Under the pieces are notes generated by a model. The model ran no database searches and had not been told where the DNA came from. It saw nothing but the letters and a program-made list of their open reading frames with translations. A stretch of DNA of 64,000 nucleotides from Amycolatopsis sp. NBC_01480 (GTDB taxonomy: Bacteria; Actinomycetota; Actinomycetes; Mycobacteriales; Pseudonocardiaceae), in assembly GCF_036227205.1 (NCBI RefSeq), contig NZ_CP109442.1, positions 1,674,001 to 1,738,000 of the forward strand. The letters are read 5' to 3'. The first letter of the stretch is position 1; each line of letters starts with the position of its first letter. The position numbers and the translations under genes are program-made. Positions 24,298 to 32,555 of this stretch are shown in pieces.

Positions 24298-27200
24298 TCA
24301 GGCAGTGCGGCGACGCCGGGGCGGCACCGCGGTCAGCGCGGTGAACAGCACCGCGGCGAGCTGCACGAGCAGCAGCAGACCCCGTTCAGTACCCGGGAAA
24401 GTCACCGAAACCTCCGACGGCGACGGCGGGATCGAGACCGCGACCTGGTGCCCCCAGGCGGGCACGATCGGCACCGCCTTGCCGTTCACCGTCGCCTGCC
24501 AGCCTGCTTCCTGCTCGGCGGCGAGGACCAGCAGCCGTCCGGTCGGGCCGTCGGAGGCGCGGACGCGGACGTCCGGCAGCCGGGCGTCGACCGGGGACAC
24601 GCCGGGGGACGCGCCAGGCGCGCCGCCGCCGGTGACCGCCTGCTTGGCCAGTTCCGGGGAGATCAGCTCGACCCCGCCGGACTTCGCCACGAGCTTGAGC
24701 ACCGGGCGGCCGTCGGACATCGGGGCGGCGGTGGCCGCCAGGTCGCCGGCGATCGCCGTGAACGGCCGCAAATCCGTGCCCTGCGGGAAGACCACGTACT
24801 GCACGCCGGACGCCGAGGCGGCGGCGAAGGCGCGCTTCACCGCGTTCGCGTCGCCCTGCCCGAGGTCGCGGCGCCAGCCGGCGAGCCGGTCCGGGGTGCC
24901 GGGGGTCGGCGCCAGCTCGTCGTCGCCGAACAGCGCGAGTCGCCCGCCGGTCTGGCGCGGCGGCTCCCCCAGCCGGCTCAAGTCGAGCACCGCGCGTCCC
25001 GAAGCAGCGATGTCGGCCGCCACCTCCGGCGCGAGCTGGGCCGGCGGCTGCGCGGTCAACGGACCTTCGTGCCCGGTCACGACGGCGCCCGCGCCGAGCG
25101 CGGCGAGCACCACCACACCGGCGATCCCGGCCGCTTTCGGCAGCCAGGGCGCCGGCATGCCGGACGAGCCGCCGCGCTGCCAGGTGGCGAGCACCGCCCA
25201 CAGCAGCCCGGCGCCGACCACCAGCAGCGGCACGCCGGTGTAGCCGGTCGCGGCCGCGCCGCCGTGCAGGGGCGTCACCGGGATCTGCCGCACGAGCACC
25301 ACGCCGAGCACGCCCAGCACGGCGAGCGCGAGCCCGCCGGCCACCCGCCGCGTCGGCCGGACCACGAGCGCGACGATCGTCGCCGCCAGCACCACCACGC
25401 CGATCGGCCAGGCGCCGGGCCCGCCCGGGGTGAGCCCGGCCAGATCGGTGCCGGACGCGGGCGCGGCCGGCCCGCCGAGGCCGTGCAGCAGCAGTTCGGG
25501 GTGCTTCAGCAGCACCGTCGGCCACGGCAGCAGCAGCACCAGCGGCAGGATCACCACGATCCCGACCGACGCCACGCGGCGCGCGAGCCCGGTCGGGGCC
25601 GGCAGCACGACAAAGCCGATCAGCAGGCCGGCCAGCGCCAGCGCGTGCGCGAGCGGCGAGAACGCGCCGAGCAGCGCAACACCGAACGCGGACAACGCCG
25701 AGACGTGCAGCCACCGCGTGCCCGGCCGGGTCAGCAGCCGCGTGATCCCGGCGACCACCAGCGGCAGCACGAGGTGGACCACCACCACGTCGAGCCGCCC
25801 CTGCGCGACGGACGCCGTGGCCGCCGGCAGCAGCGCGTACGTCGCCGCGACGACCGCGCGCACCCAACGCCGCACGGGAAGCTTGCGCGTGGCCGCGTAC
25901 GCGCTCAGCCCGGCCAACGGGATGTCGCCGATGAGCAGGATCGCCACCAGCGCGGCGGGCCCGCCGATCGGCGTGAAGATCGCGCCGATGGTGCCGAGCA
26001 CGGGCAGCGTTGCCGGCGCCGGCGCGCCCGTGCCGCCACCGATCGCGTGCCACGGCGAGAGGTAGGCCGACCAGATCTCGCCGAGCCCGCCGACCGGCAG
26101 CAGCCCGCCGCCGGACAGGTCGAGCCCGAGCCGTCCGGCGTTGACCGCCAGCGCGAGCGCGATCAGCACCACGGCGAGGACAAACGGCGGCGCGAACACC
26201 GTCGCGGCGAGCACGCGCCGGCGGTTCACCTCCACGAAGACCAGTTCCGGCTCGCCTGAAGCCGGGGCCGGGCGCGGCACCGGCGACGGCCGGGCGTCCT
26301 CGGTCTCCAGCGGCTCGGCGCCCTCACTGTCCTCAGTGGCCGGTGCCTCGTCACGCGTCGGCGCCTCCGGCAACGCGACGGCGACGACCGTGCCGGGCCG
26401 CCGCAGCCCGGAGCCTCGGGCGCTCAGTCCCCGCAACGCCCCGGCGGGCAGCGCGTCGGGCCCGACCGGCCGGCCGGCGGTCGCGGCGAGCGCCTCCGGC
26501 GGGATCCACGCCGAGTCCTGCTGGACGCCCTCGGGGACCGTGCCGAGCGCCATGTCGCTCTCCACGCCCTTGCGCACCAGGCCGACCACCCCGGCGCGCA
26601 CGGCGTTGCGCAGCCGCGTGAGCCGTCCGGTGAAGAGTCCACGGACCGTGCCGGGGCGCGGGATTTCCCGCCGCCGGGCCCGCGCGGCCCGCAGTTTTCC
26701 CCGGCCGCTGCACAGATATCCGAGGGCCGAAAGCTCCGCGCCGGCCTCGGACGTCCGGCGCAGCACGAAGAACACGAGCGCGCGCAACACCAGCAGCACC
26801 GGCAGCCGGATCAGCCCGAACCAGAACGAAAACGGCGAGCAGTTCACCAGGAACACCCGCAGCCCGTGGGCCCGGTTCAGCGCGGCGAGCGACGAGGGCA
26901 CGGCGTCGGGCGAGCGCTGCCCGGTCGTGAGGGCGCGCGCGTGCCGCAGCCGCGCGGCGGGCACGGACAGCACGAGCGAGCCGGCCGCGTTCGCGCGCCA
27001 GCCGAAGTCGAGATCCTCACGCAGCAGCGGGAACTCCTCGTCGAAGCCGCCGAGGTCCTCCCAGAGTTCCCGGCGCACCAACGATCCCGCGCTGGGGACC
27101 GCGAGCACCTCGCTCGGCCCGCCGTCGGCCGCGGCCATCTGCTGGCGGTGCCCGGAGGCGTCGGTGGACAGCCCGGCCTCGACGACGAGGCGCGGGTCGG

Positions 27201-27651
27201 CCCAGTCGAGCCCGAGCGGACCGAGCACCTTCGCCGACGGCGTGACCTCCGCCGCGTGCAGCAGCTGTTCCAGGCAGTCGGGCTCCGGCGCGCAGTCGTC
27301 GTGCAGGATCCACAGCCACGCGCCGGGGTCGCCCCAGCGCTCGACGGCGTGCTCGACCGCGGCCGCGATCGCCGCAGCGAAGCCGGTTTCACTCGATAGG
27401 GTGACGACGCCGGACAGCACCGGTGGTGCGTCAGAGCCCGTTGCCACGCCGTGGGGGTCGGCCGCCTCAGCCAGCAGCCGGGCGGTCCGGTCGGTCGACC
27501 CGGTGTCGACCGCGAGCACGTGCCGTGGCCGGATCGTGCTGCGGCGCAAGGAAGAAAGCGCCAGCGGCAGCCATTCTTCGCCGTCGTGACAGACCACAAT
27601 GGCCAGAACTGGCAGCGTCCGCACGGCGGACGGAGCGACGGTGCGGGTCAA
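24298..27651 (-). CDS. GT2 glycosyltransferase fused to a large polytopic membrane domain
   Basis: Protein of 1117 residues. The N-terminal GT-A domain (about 12-290) opens with VLAIVVCHDGEEWLPLALSSL and has AVDTGSTDRT, the metal-binding HDD (LWILHDDCAPE) and the acceptor-side REDLDFGWR motif of family 2 transferases. A linker rich in charged residues follows. From about 475 onward there are some 12 hydrophobic spans with an extracytoplasmic beta-rich region near the end and a last span close to the C-terminus (LLLLVQLAAVLFTAL). The substrate is unknown; adjacency to the mannose genes suggests envelope glycan or arabinogalactan-linker assembly. I chose TTG at 27651 with AGGAG 6 nt upstream; TTG at 27654 is the alternative. 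Confidence 0.85.
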   Translation of the reverse strand: MTRTVAPSAVRTLPVLAIVVCHDGEEWLPLALSSLRRSTIRPRHVLAVDTGSTDRTARLLAEAADPHGVATGSDAPPVLSGVVTLSSETGFAAAIAAAVEHAVERWGDPGAWLWILHDDCAPEPDCLEQLLHAAEVTPSAKVLGPLGLDWADPRLVVEAGLSTDASGHRQQMAAADGGPSEVLAVPSAGSLVRRELWEDLGGFDEEFPLLREDLDFGWRANAAGSLVLSVPAARLRHARALTTGQRSPDAVPSSLAALNRAHGLRVFLVNCSPFSFWFGLIRLPVLLVLRALVFFVLRRTSEAGAELSALGYLCSGRGKLRAARARRREIPRPGTVRGLFTGRLTRLRNAVRAGVVGLVRKGVESDMALGTVPEGVQQDSAWIPPEALAATAGRPVGPDALPAGALRGLSARGSGLRRPGTVVAVALPEAPTRDEAPATEDSEGAEPLETEDARPSPVPRPAPASGEPELVFVEVNRRRVLAATVFAPPFVLAVVLIALALAVNAGRLGLDLSGGGLLPVGGLGEIWSAYLSPWHAIGGGTGAPAPATLPVLGTIGAIFTPIGGPAALVAILLIGDIPLAGLSAYAATRKLPVRRWVRAVVAATYALLPAATASVAQGRLDVVVVHLVLPLVVAGITRLLTRPGTRWLHVSALSAFGVALLGAFSPLAHALALAGLLIGFVVLPAPTGLARRVASVGIVVILPLVLLLPWPTVLLKHPELLLHGLGGPAAPASGTDLAGLTPGGPGAWPIGVVVLAATIVALVVRPTRRVAGGLALAVLGVLGVVLVRQIPVTPLHGGAAATGYTGVPLLVVGAGLLWAVLATWQRGGSSGMPAPWLPKAAGIAGVVVLAALGAGAVVTGHEGPLTAQPPAQLAPEVAADIAASGRAVLDLSRLGEPPRQTGGRLALFGDDELAPTPGTPDRLAGWRRDLGQGDANAVKRAFAAASASGVQYVVFPQGTDLRPFTAIAGDLAATAAPMSDGRPVLKLVAKSGGVELISPELAKQAVTGGGAPGASPGVSPVDARLPDVRVRASDGPTGRLLVLAAEQEAGWQATVNGKAVPIVPAWGHQVAVSIPPSPSEVSVTFPGTERGLLLLVQLAAVLFTALTAVPPRRRRTA

Positions 27652-27991
27652 CAACCACTCCTGGACAGGCGGCGGACGGGTGCGGCCACCCTACGGCCTC
27701 ACCTCGTCGCCGGGCGTCGACCCACGCCGTTCACCGGGCCGGTTCCACCGTGTGGACCCGGGCGCGGGCTTGCTTCTGGACCGAGTGCGCCAGAGGTGCG
27801 CCGTCGCCGCCGACGCAGGGCTCGCACGGGGCTTGCCGCCAGCTGACACCCCATCGCGTGGCATTTTGCTCAAAAGTGTCACTCTCGCCTGGTCAAGACG
27901 CTACCCTCGGCCGTGTTTTGCCGGTTTTGCCGCATCACGCGGCCGCGGCTTCCGATGCTTCGGCCGTGCTCACCGACCTGAAAGGTGCCCC
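27652..27991. other. Divergent intergenic region with candidate promoter and upstream mini-ORF
   Basis: Between the glycosyltransferase and a lipoprotein gene. TACCCT at 27902-27907 is a plausible -10 box. It is followed after 5 nt by GTG (27913), opening a 22-codon frame with Cys at positions 3, 6 and 19. That frame ends with TGA at 27979-27981, overlapping the ribosome-binding site of the lipoprotein gene. The rest shows nothing I can identify. Confidence 0.4.
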
Positions 27992-28525
27992 ATGTCCACT
28001 CGCGCGCTCCCCCTGTACGTCACGGGTTTCGCCCTGCTGGTCGCCGGCTGCTCGGGCGGGGGCACCCCCTCGGCGGCGCCGCCGTCGTCTTCGAACGGCA
28101 CCCCGCCCGCGGCCTCGACGTCCGCCGCACCGACCTCAACGCAACCGGTCACGACCACGCAGGCCGCGCCGTCGACGAAGAAGCCGGCCGCCGGCGCGGT
28201 CGAGCGTTACGAGACTTTTCTGCACGCGGTGGGCAACCAGGACGTCAGCACGGCCTGCGAAATCGCCGCGCCCGCCGCCAAGAAGGCGCAGGACGAGGGC
28301 ATGGGCCCGTGCGAATCGACGTTCCCGATCACGTTCTCGATGTTCAGCCCGGCGCAGCGGAAGGCCCTGCAGGCCGCCACCGTGGACCGGGCCCGCATCA
28401 CCGAGTCCGCGACGAGGGTCGACATCCCGGCGAAGGCGGTCAAGTCCGCCGCCAAGTTCACCGACAGCGACCTCGGCGACGCCGTTCTGGAGCTACGCAA
28501 CGGAAACTGGTACGTCACCGACTGA
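27992..28525 (+). CDS. Secreted lipoprotein, unknown function
   Basis: Lipoprotein of 177 residues. The signal ends in the lipobox LLVAGCS (Cys19 or thereabouts), followed by a Gly/Ser/Thr/Pro-rich tether to about residue 65. A compact domain of about 105 residues follows, with two cysteines (DVSTACEIA, GPCESTF) that could form a disulfide and a C-terminal strand VLELRNGNWYVTD. The shape recalls NTF2-like/DUF4878 lipoproteins, but I cannot confirm it. GAAAGG lies 6 nt before the ATG. Confidence 0.8.
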   Translation: MSTRALPLYVTGFALLVAGCSGGGTPSAAPPSSSNGTPPAASTSAAPTSTQPVTTTQAAPSTKKPAAGAVERYETFLHAVGNQDVSTACEIAAPAAKKAQDEGMGPCESTFPITFSMFSPAQRKALQAATVDRARITESATRVDIPAKAVKSAAKFTDSDLGDAVLELRNGNWYVTD

Positions 28526-28657
28526 CCGCCCCGCAACGGCGACCTTCAGCCCCGACTTGATCACACTGAGGACTACGCCACTCCAGGCCCGAAACCCCGC
28601 CCAGCCAACAACTTCCCGGCAAAGACCGGCCGCACTCCACACCGCAAGGCGACCACC

Positions 28658-28709
28658 CCGGGGGTCCGGGGGCGTGCCCCCGGGCGGGGCCTGGGGGTTG
28701 CACCCCCAG
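28658..28709. repeat. GC-rich double-hairpin repeat
   Basis: Two adjacent palindromes, CCGGGGGCGTGCCCCCGG (28666-28683) and CTGGGGGTTGCACCCCCAG (28691-28709), separated by 7 nt. This is the GGGGTCCGGGGGC-type repeat common between actinomycete genes. It lies between a convergent lipoprotein gene and whiB and probably ends both transcripts. Confidence 0.8.
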
Positions 28710-28772
28710 AAGGCACTGACGCGCGAGGTGGTTCGCGCTTTCCGCGAACACACCCCACCGCCGAAGCAGGCG

Positions 28773-29099
28773 TCACACCACGCGTTTCTTCAGCTTTCGC
28801 CGCTCTCGCTCGGACAGGCCGCCCCAGATGCCGAAGCGCTCGTCATGCGCGAGTGCGTACTCGAGGCACTCGTCCTTGACCTCGCAGCCCAGGCAGATCC
28901 GTTTGGCTTCACGGGTGGAGCCGCCCTTCTCGGGGAAGAACGCCTCCGGGTCCGTCTGCGCGCACAGGGCGCGCTCCTGCCAGTCCTGCTCTTCTTCACC
29001 GGCATCGAAGAGGTCGGTCAGATCCCCCAGTTGCTGCTCCGGGTTCTCTCCCCAACCCACGACGTGCCCCCACTCCTTGTTATCCGCTTCCGACCGCAC
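28773..29099 (-). CDS. whiB2: WhiB2/WhmD-type iron-sulfur transcription factor
   Basis: Wbl protein of 108 residues. The [4Fe-4S] ligands are Cys46, Cys69, Cys72 and Cys78. The GIWGG turn (90-94) and a basic C-terminal helix ERERRKLKKR follow. WhiB2/WhiB proteins act with the principal sigma factor to control septation and sporulation-type division. The position after DUF3499 and the metallopeptidase matches whiB2 in mycobacteria. The GTG at 29099 has GAGGAGG 5 nt upstream, so the longer in-frame reading to 29270 is rejected. Confidence 0.93.
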   Translation of the reverse strand: MRSEADNKEWGHVVGWGENPEQQLGDLTDLFDAGEEEQDWQERALCAQTDPEAFFPEKGGSTREAKRICLGCEVKDECLEYALAHDERFGIWGGLSERERRKLKKRVV

Positions 29100-29309
29100 G
29101 TCCGCCTCCTCGCTCCTACGCACTCCCCAGGCTGGCGGTGGTGAAACGACACCCGCTGTCCCCTCTCGACAACGAATGACATCACTGTGATTACACCCGT
29201 GTAGTGCGATCAGGTCAAGCGGAGTAGCGAGTTCGGGGGATACCTCTCGCCCCGGTGCGCAAGGGGACACGCCGGAGACTTCACACCGGGCATACGGAAG
29301 ACTGGTGGG

Positions 29310-30086
29310 GTGCAGAGATCAGCAGTGCGGCCCAGCCCGGTCTTCTTCGGCATCCTCGCGGTGGCCGTCCTAGGCGGCTTCCTGGCCGCCTACGGCGATT
29401 CCGCGTCCCTGTTCGGCAGCAAGGACCCGATGTTCATCGCCGGGGTGGTGCTGCTGGTGGCGGGGGGCTGGATCGCCTCGCTGACGCTGCACGAGTTCGG
29501 CCACGCCATCGTCGCCTACCGCGGCGGCGACGGAGGCATCGCCGACAAGGGTTACCTCACGCTCGACGTGCGCCGGTACACCGACCCGGTGCTGTCGATC
29601 CTGCTGCCGCTGATCTTCCTGCTGATCGGCGGCATCCCGCTGCCGGGCGGGGCGGTGTGGATCAACCGGGGCGCGCTGCGCACCCGGGCCACCTCGATGT
29701 GGGTCTCGCTGGCCGGCCCGCTGAGCAACCTCGGCGTGGGCGCCGCGCTCTGCCTGGTGATCGCGCTGGTGCCGATGGCCCAGGGCCTCTTCTACGGGCT
29801 GTCCTACCTCGCGCTGCTGCAGGTGATGACGTTCCTGATCAACATCCTGCCGATCCCGGGCCTGGACGGCTGGGGCGCGCTCGAGCCGTACCTCTCGCCG
29901 CAGGCGCGGGAGTTCGGCGCGCGGGTGCGGCCGTGGGCGCCGCTGGTGCTGTTCGCGCTGCTGTTCGGCTTCCAGGCGGTGTCGAACCTGCTCTGGAACG
30001 TGGCCGGCGCGATCTTCCGCGCGCTCGGCGGCAGCGGCATCGCCGGGGCGATCGGGCAGACCGCGTTCCTGTTCTGGCGCAACTGA
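29310..30086 (+). CDS. Site-2 protease-type (M50) membrane metalloprotease
   Basis: Membrane protein of 258 residues with about six spans. The zinc motif HEFGH is at 61-65. The third ligand region NILPIPGLDGWGALEPYL matches the NPxPxxDG motif of M50 proteases. No PDZ or CBS domain, so it belongs to the short rhomboid-sized branch. GTG start at 29310; AAGACT lies 6 nt upstream, suggesting a leaderless mRNA. Divergent from whiB2. Confidence 0.88.
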   Translation: MQRSAVRPSPVFFGILAVAVLGGFLAAYGDSASLFGSKDPMFIAGVVLLVAGGWIASLTLHEFGHAIVAYRGGDGGIADKGYLTLDVRRYTDPVLSILLPLIFLLIGGIPLPGGAVWINRGALRTRATSMWVSLAGPLSNLGVGAALCLVIALVPMAQGLFYGLSYLALLQVMTFLINILPIPGLDGWGALEPYLSPQAREFGARVRPWAPLVLFALLFGFQAVSNLLWNVAGAIFRALGGSGIAGAIGQTAFLFWRN

Positions 30087-30093
30087 CCCCGGA

Positions 30094-30139
30094 CTCGTGA
30101 GTGGCTATGCCGGTTAGAACCGGCATAGCCACTCACGAG
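30094..30139. repeat. Palindromic intergenic repeat with TTAGAA loop, copy 2
   Basis: Perfect 20-bp arms, CTCGTGAGTGGCTATGCCGG (30094-30113) and its complement (30120-30139), around TTAGAA. The right arm contains the stop codon of the minus-strand gene at 30133. Same element as 135-180. Likely bidirectional terminator between convergent genes. Confidence 0.92.
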
Positions 30140-30933
30140 CCCGACCAGCGCGAGTTGGCCATGAGCCACACGTGGGCGCGCTTCCACACCTGCTTGAGGC
30201 CGTGCCGTTCGCCGAAGTAGTCGCCCGCCGCGCCGACGACCGGCAGCAACCCGAGCGCACGGTGGTAGAAGCGGCCCCGCGGCCGTTTCTCCAGTTCCTC
30301 GGTGATGCCCCAGAGCGAGCGCCCGAGCCGCCAGAGCGTGCCGGCGACGGCCTTCACTGTCACCCGTCCGTGTTCACGCTTGGAGTCCGTCAGCTCTTCG
30401 GTGAGCTTCGCCGCTTCACTGTCCTCTGCGGACTCATCGTGCGCGGCGTGCTTGCCGTCGGCCAGCGCCGGATCGATGTCGCGCTCGAAGAGCACCGCGG
30501 CGATCAGGCGTACGCGGCTGCCGACGTCGGTCACGCCGTACTCACCCGCGATCGCGCACAGCAGCAGACCCTGCGACGCGGCGCCGAGCGTGTCCTGCAC
30601 CGGCAGCCGGTCCGCGAGCGCGCCGCCGAGGCCCGGGATCGAGGTGAGCAGCGCGGTGAACCGGCCGACGCGGTTGACCCACCAGCCGGCGCGCTGGTCG
30701 ATGTCCATCGCCGCCCAAGCCGCGGTGCCGGGCACCTTCACCGACGTCAACGCGTCGAGCACCTTCTTCTTGAAACCCGCGTCGCCGAACTCCTCGTTGT
30801 GCGCGGCGCTGCGGGCGCGCGCCTGGAGGCCGAACGGGTCGGACTCGCGTAGCGCGTCGAGCATCGGCGCCGAGGCCCGGACGAACGGGCGCAGCACCGC
30901 GACGACCTGGCTGTCGGAGATCGAGTCAGCCAC
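30133..30933 (-). CDS. Conserved protein of unknown function
   Basis: Protein of 266 residues, mostly helical and without signal peptide. No family recognised. A glycine/leucine segment (FTALLTSIPGLGGALADRLP, about 105-125) could be a weak amphipathic region. The GTG at 30933 overlaps the preceding membrane-protein gene by 8 bases, so it is the third gene of the mshB operon and probably translated by coupling. Confidence 0.65.
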   Translation of the reverse strand: MADSISDSQVVAVLRPFVRASAPMLDALRESDPFGLQARARSAAHNEEFGDAGFKKKVLDALTSVKVPGTAAWAAMDIDQRAGWWVNRVGRFTALLTSIPGLGGALADRLPVQDTLGAASQGLLLCAIAGEYGVTDVGSRVRLIAAVLFERDIDPALADGKHAAHDESAEDSEAAKLTEELTDSKREHGRVTVKAVAGTLWRLGRSLWGITEELEKRPRGRFYHRALGLLPVVGAAGDYFGERHGLKQVWKRAHVWLMANSRWSGS

Positions 30934-31339
30934 GGGCTGCCGTCCGATCCGGGGCCGTCCGATCCGCGGCGGCCCGGCCGAGCCCGCCGCCGAGCACCAG
31001 CGCCGCCGGCAGCGCGCTGGCGCCGAGCAGCAGCAGCGCGCGCCAGTCCTGCACCAGCACCAGGTCACCGCCCGGGCCGAACAAACCGAGGCCCAGCACC
31101 GTGATCACCCAGACGACCAGCGGCACCCAGGACAGGCCCGGCCGCACGAGCTTGCCGGCGGTCAGCACCAGCCACGGCGTGGTGACCGCGCCGACGAGCA
31201 CGGTCAGCGGCAGCGGCACCACGTCGAGCGGGCCGACCCGCAACGGAAGGAAAAACAGCTCGAGCACACCCAGCACCAGTGCGTCCAGGCAGAGCAGGAC
31301 CAGCATCAGGCGCCGGCCCGCCGGCAGCGGAGTCGTCAT
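30926..31339 (-). CDS. Four-span membrane protein of the mshB operon
   Basis: Protein of 137 residues with about four hydrophobic spans: LMLVLLCLDALVLGVLELFF, VPLPLTVLVGAVTTPWLVL, WVPLVVWVITVLGLGLFG and LLLGASALPAALVLGGGLG. Function unknown. A membrane protein follows mshB in mycobacteria too (Rv1171). ATG at 31339 lies 1 base after the mshB stop codon. Confidence 0.75.
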   Translation of the reverse strand: MTTPLPAGRRLMLVLLCLDALVLGVLELFFLPLRVGPLDVVPLPLTVLVGAVTTPWLVLTAGKLVRPGLSWVPLVVWVITVLGLGLFGPGGDLVLVQDWRALLLLGASALPAALVLGGGLGRAAADRTAPDRTAARG

Positions 31340-31340
31340 G

Positions 31341-32168
31341 TCAGAGGCCGCCGAACAAATCGGTCGCGGCGCCCGCGGCGTCCCCGTGCGCGAGCACGAA
31401 GTACTCGGCGCCCGGGATCGGCTGGGCGATGTCGTTGGTCAGCGCGAAGTGGACCACGTCGCCGTCGACGACCGTCAGCTGCGTCTCGTGGGCGCGCAGG
31501 GCCGCCAGCTTCGCCGGGAGGTGGGCCGAGATGTCGAGCACGGTGCTGACCTTCTCATCCGGGGTGCCGGGGAGCTCATCCCCCGCCGGTACCCGGAAGG
31601 GTGACGAGCCGTCGGCGCGCAGTTCCGCCAGCCCGGCGTCGACCGCGGTGCGCGAAGGGACCACATGGAAGACGCGTTCGACGGACTCCGCCCCGGGCGC
31701 CGCGGCCATCGTGACGTCGTGGGCCCGGATGTGGTCGGGGTGGCCGTACCCGCCGAAGGCGTCGTAGGTGACCACGACCTGCGGCCGCAGCTCGTCGATC
31801 AGCGCGCGCAGCTGCACCGCCTGCTCGTCGATGAGCCCGCCGGCGAACGCGCGCGGGTGGTCGGCGGCCGGGGTGCCCGCCATGCCGGAGTCGCGCCAGC
31901 GGCCGATGCCGCCGAGGTACTCGTGCCGGGTCACGCCGAGCGCGGCGCACGCGGCGGCCAGCTCACCCGACCGGTACCCGCCGAGCTGGTCGGCCGCGCC
32001 GGCCGCCAGCTCGGCCAGCCGCGGCGGGACGATCTCGCCCTCTTCGCCCAGGGTGCAGGTGACCAGGAAGACCTCCGCGGCCTCCGCGGCGTAACGCGCC
32101 ATCGCACCCCCGGTGGTGATGCTCTCGTCATCGGGGTGGGCATGGACCAGCAGCAACTTTCGGATCAC
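31341..32168 (-). CDS. mshB: N-acetyl-1-D-myo-inosityl-2-amino-2-deoxyglucopyranoside deacetylase
   Basis: Zn-dependent deacetylase (PIG-L family) of 275 residues. It removes acetate from GlcNAc-Ins in mycothiol biosynthesis. The metal motif AHPDDE is at 10-15; the second ligand region GGYGHPDHIRAH is near the middle. GTG start at 32168, preceded by TAACCT 7 nt upstream and no ribosome-binding site, so the mRNA is probably leaderless. First gene of a three-gene operon. Its presence supports an actinobacterial origin. Confidence 0.95.
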   Translation of the reverse strand: MIRKLLLVHAHPDDESITTGGAMARYAAEAAEVFLVTCTLGEEGEIVPPRLAELAAGAADQLGGYRSGELAAACAALGVTRHEYLGGIGRWRDSGMAGTPAADHPRAFAGGLIDEQAVQLRALIDELRPQVVVTYDAFGGYGHPDHIRAHDVTMAAAPGAESVERVFHVVPSRTAVDAGLAELRADGSSPFRVPAGDELPGTPDEKVSTVLDISAHLPAKLAALRAHETQLTVVDGDVVHFALTNDIAQPIPGAEYFVLAHGDAAGAATDLFGGL

Positions 32169-32555
32169 ACCGATCAGGTTAATTCCTTGTCACTTCGGGT
32201 TCCGTCACGGCTGTGTGACTACTCCTTTCGCAGGGTCCACAAAAGGGAAGGCGTCCGTTATTGTCCCCCGGGCGAATGACTCACCCGAGCAGTGGACAAG
32301 TCGCCACGTTCATCCGTTTAGACACACGATCGACTACTCGCCGTAGTCGATCACCGGCAGAAACCGTGGTAGAGCTAGGCAAGACGAGATTGCTGTTCCA
32401 TCACAATCTCACTGAGAGTGTCCGGATCGATAGTTTTGACGGCTGTCCACTGCCTAGGTTGCACGACTACGGTGAGCAAACTCGATTACATCGAAGCTTG
32501 CGGTCAGGAAGAGGTCGCCTCGCAAACCCGCGACGGCGTCGAGCAAGGAGAATCA
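32169..32555. other. Divergent spacer between mshB and the peptide ABC operon
   Basis: Contains the mshB -10 box near 32169-32185, a 10-bp-arm palindrome (32328-32352) and the ribosome-binding site AAGGAG at 32545-32550. I see no credible coding frame. The ABC operon promoter should lie between 32350 and 32540, but no box is convincing. Confidence 0.5.
32328..32352. promoter_or_regulatory. Perfect inverted repeat upstream of ABC importer
   Basis: GATCGACTAC (32328-32337) and GTAGTCGATC (32343-32352) with a 5-nt spacer. It sits 204 bp before the binding-protein start and has no T-tract, so an operator is more likely than a terminator. Confidence 0.45.

Noticed and set aside
28658..28709. GC-rich repeat as a novel element
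   Set aside because: GGGGTCCGGGGGC-type double hairpins are common intergenic terminators in actinomycetes; kept as a feature only.
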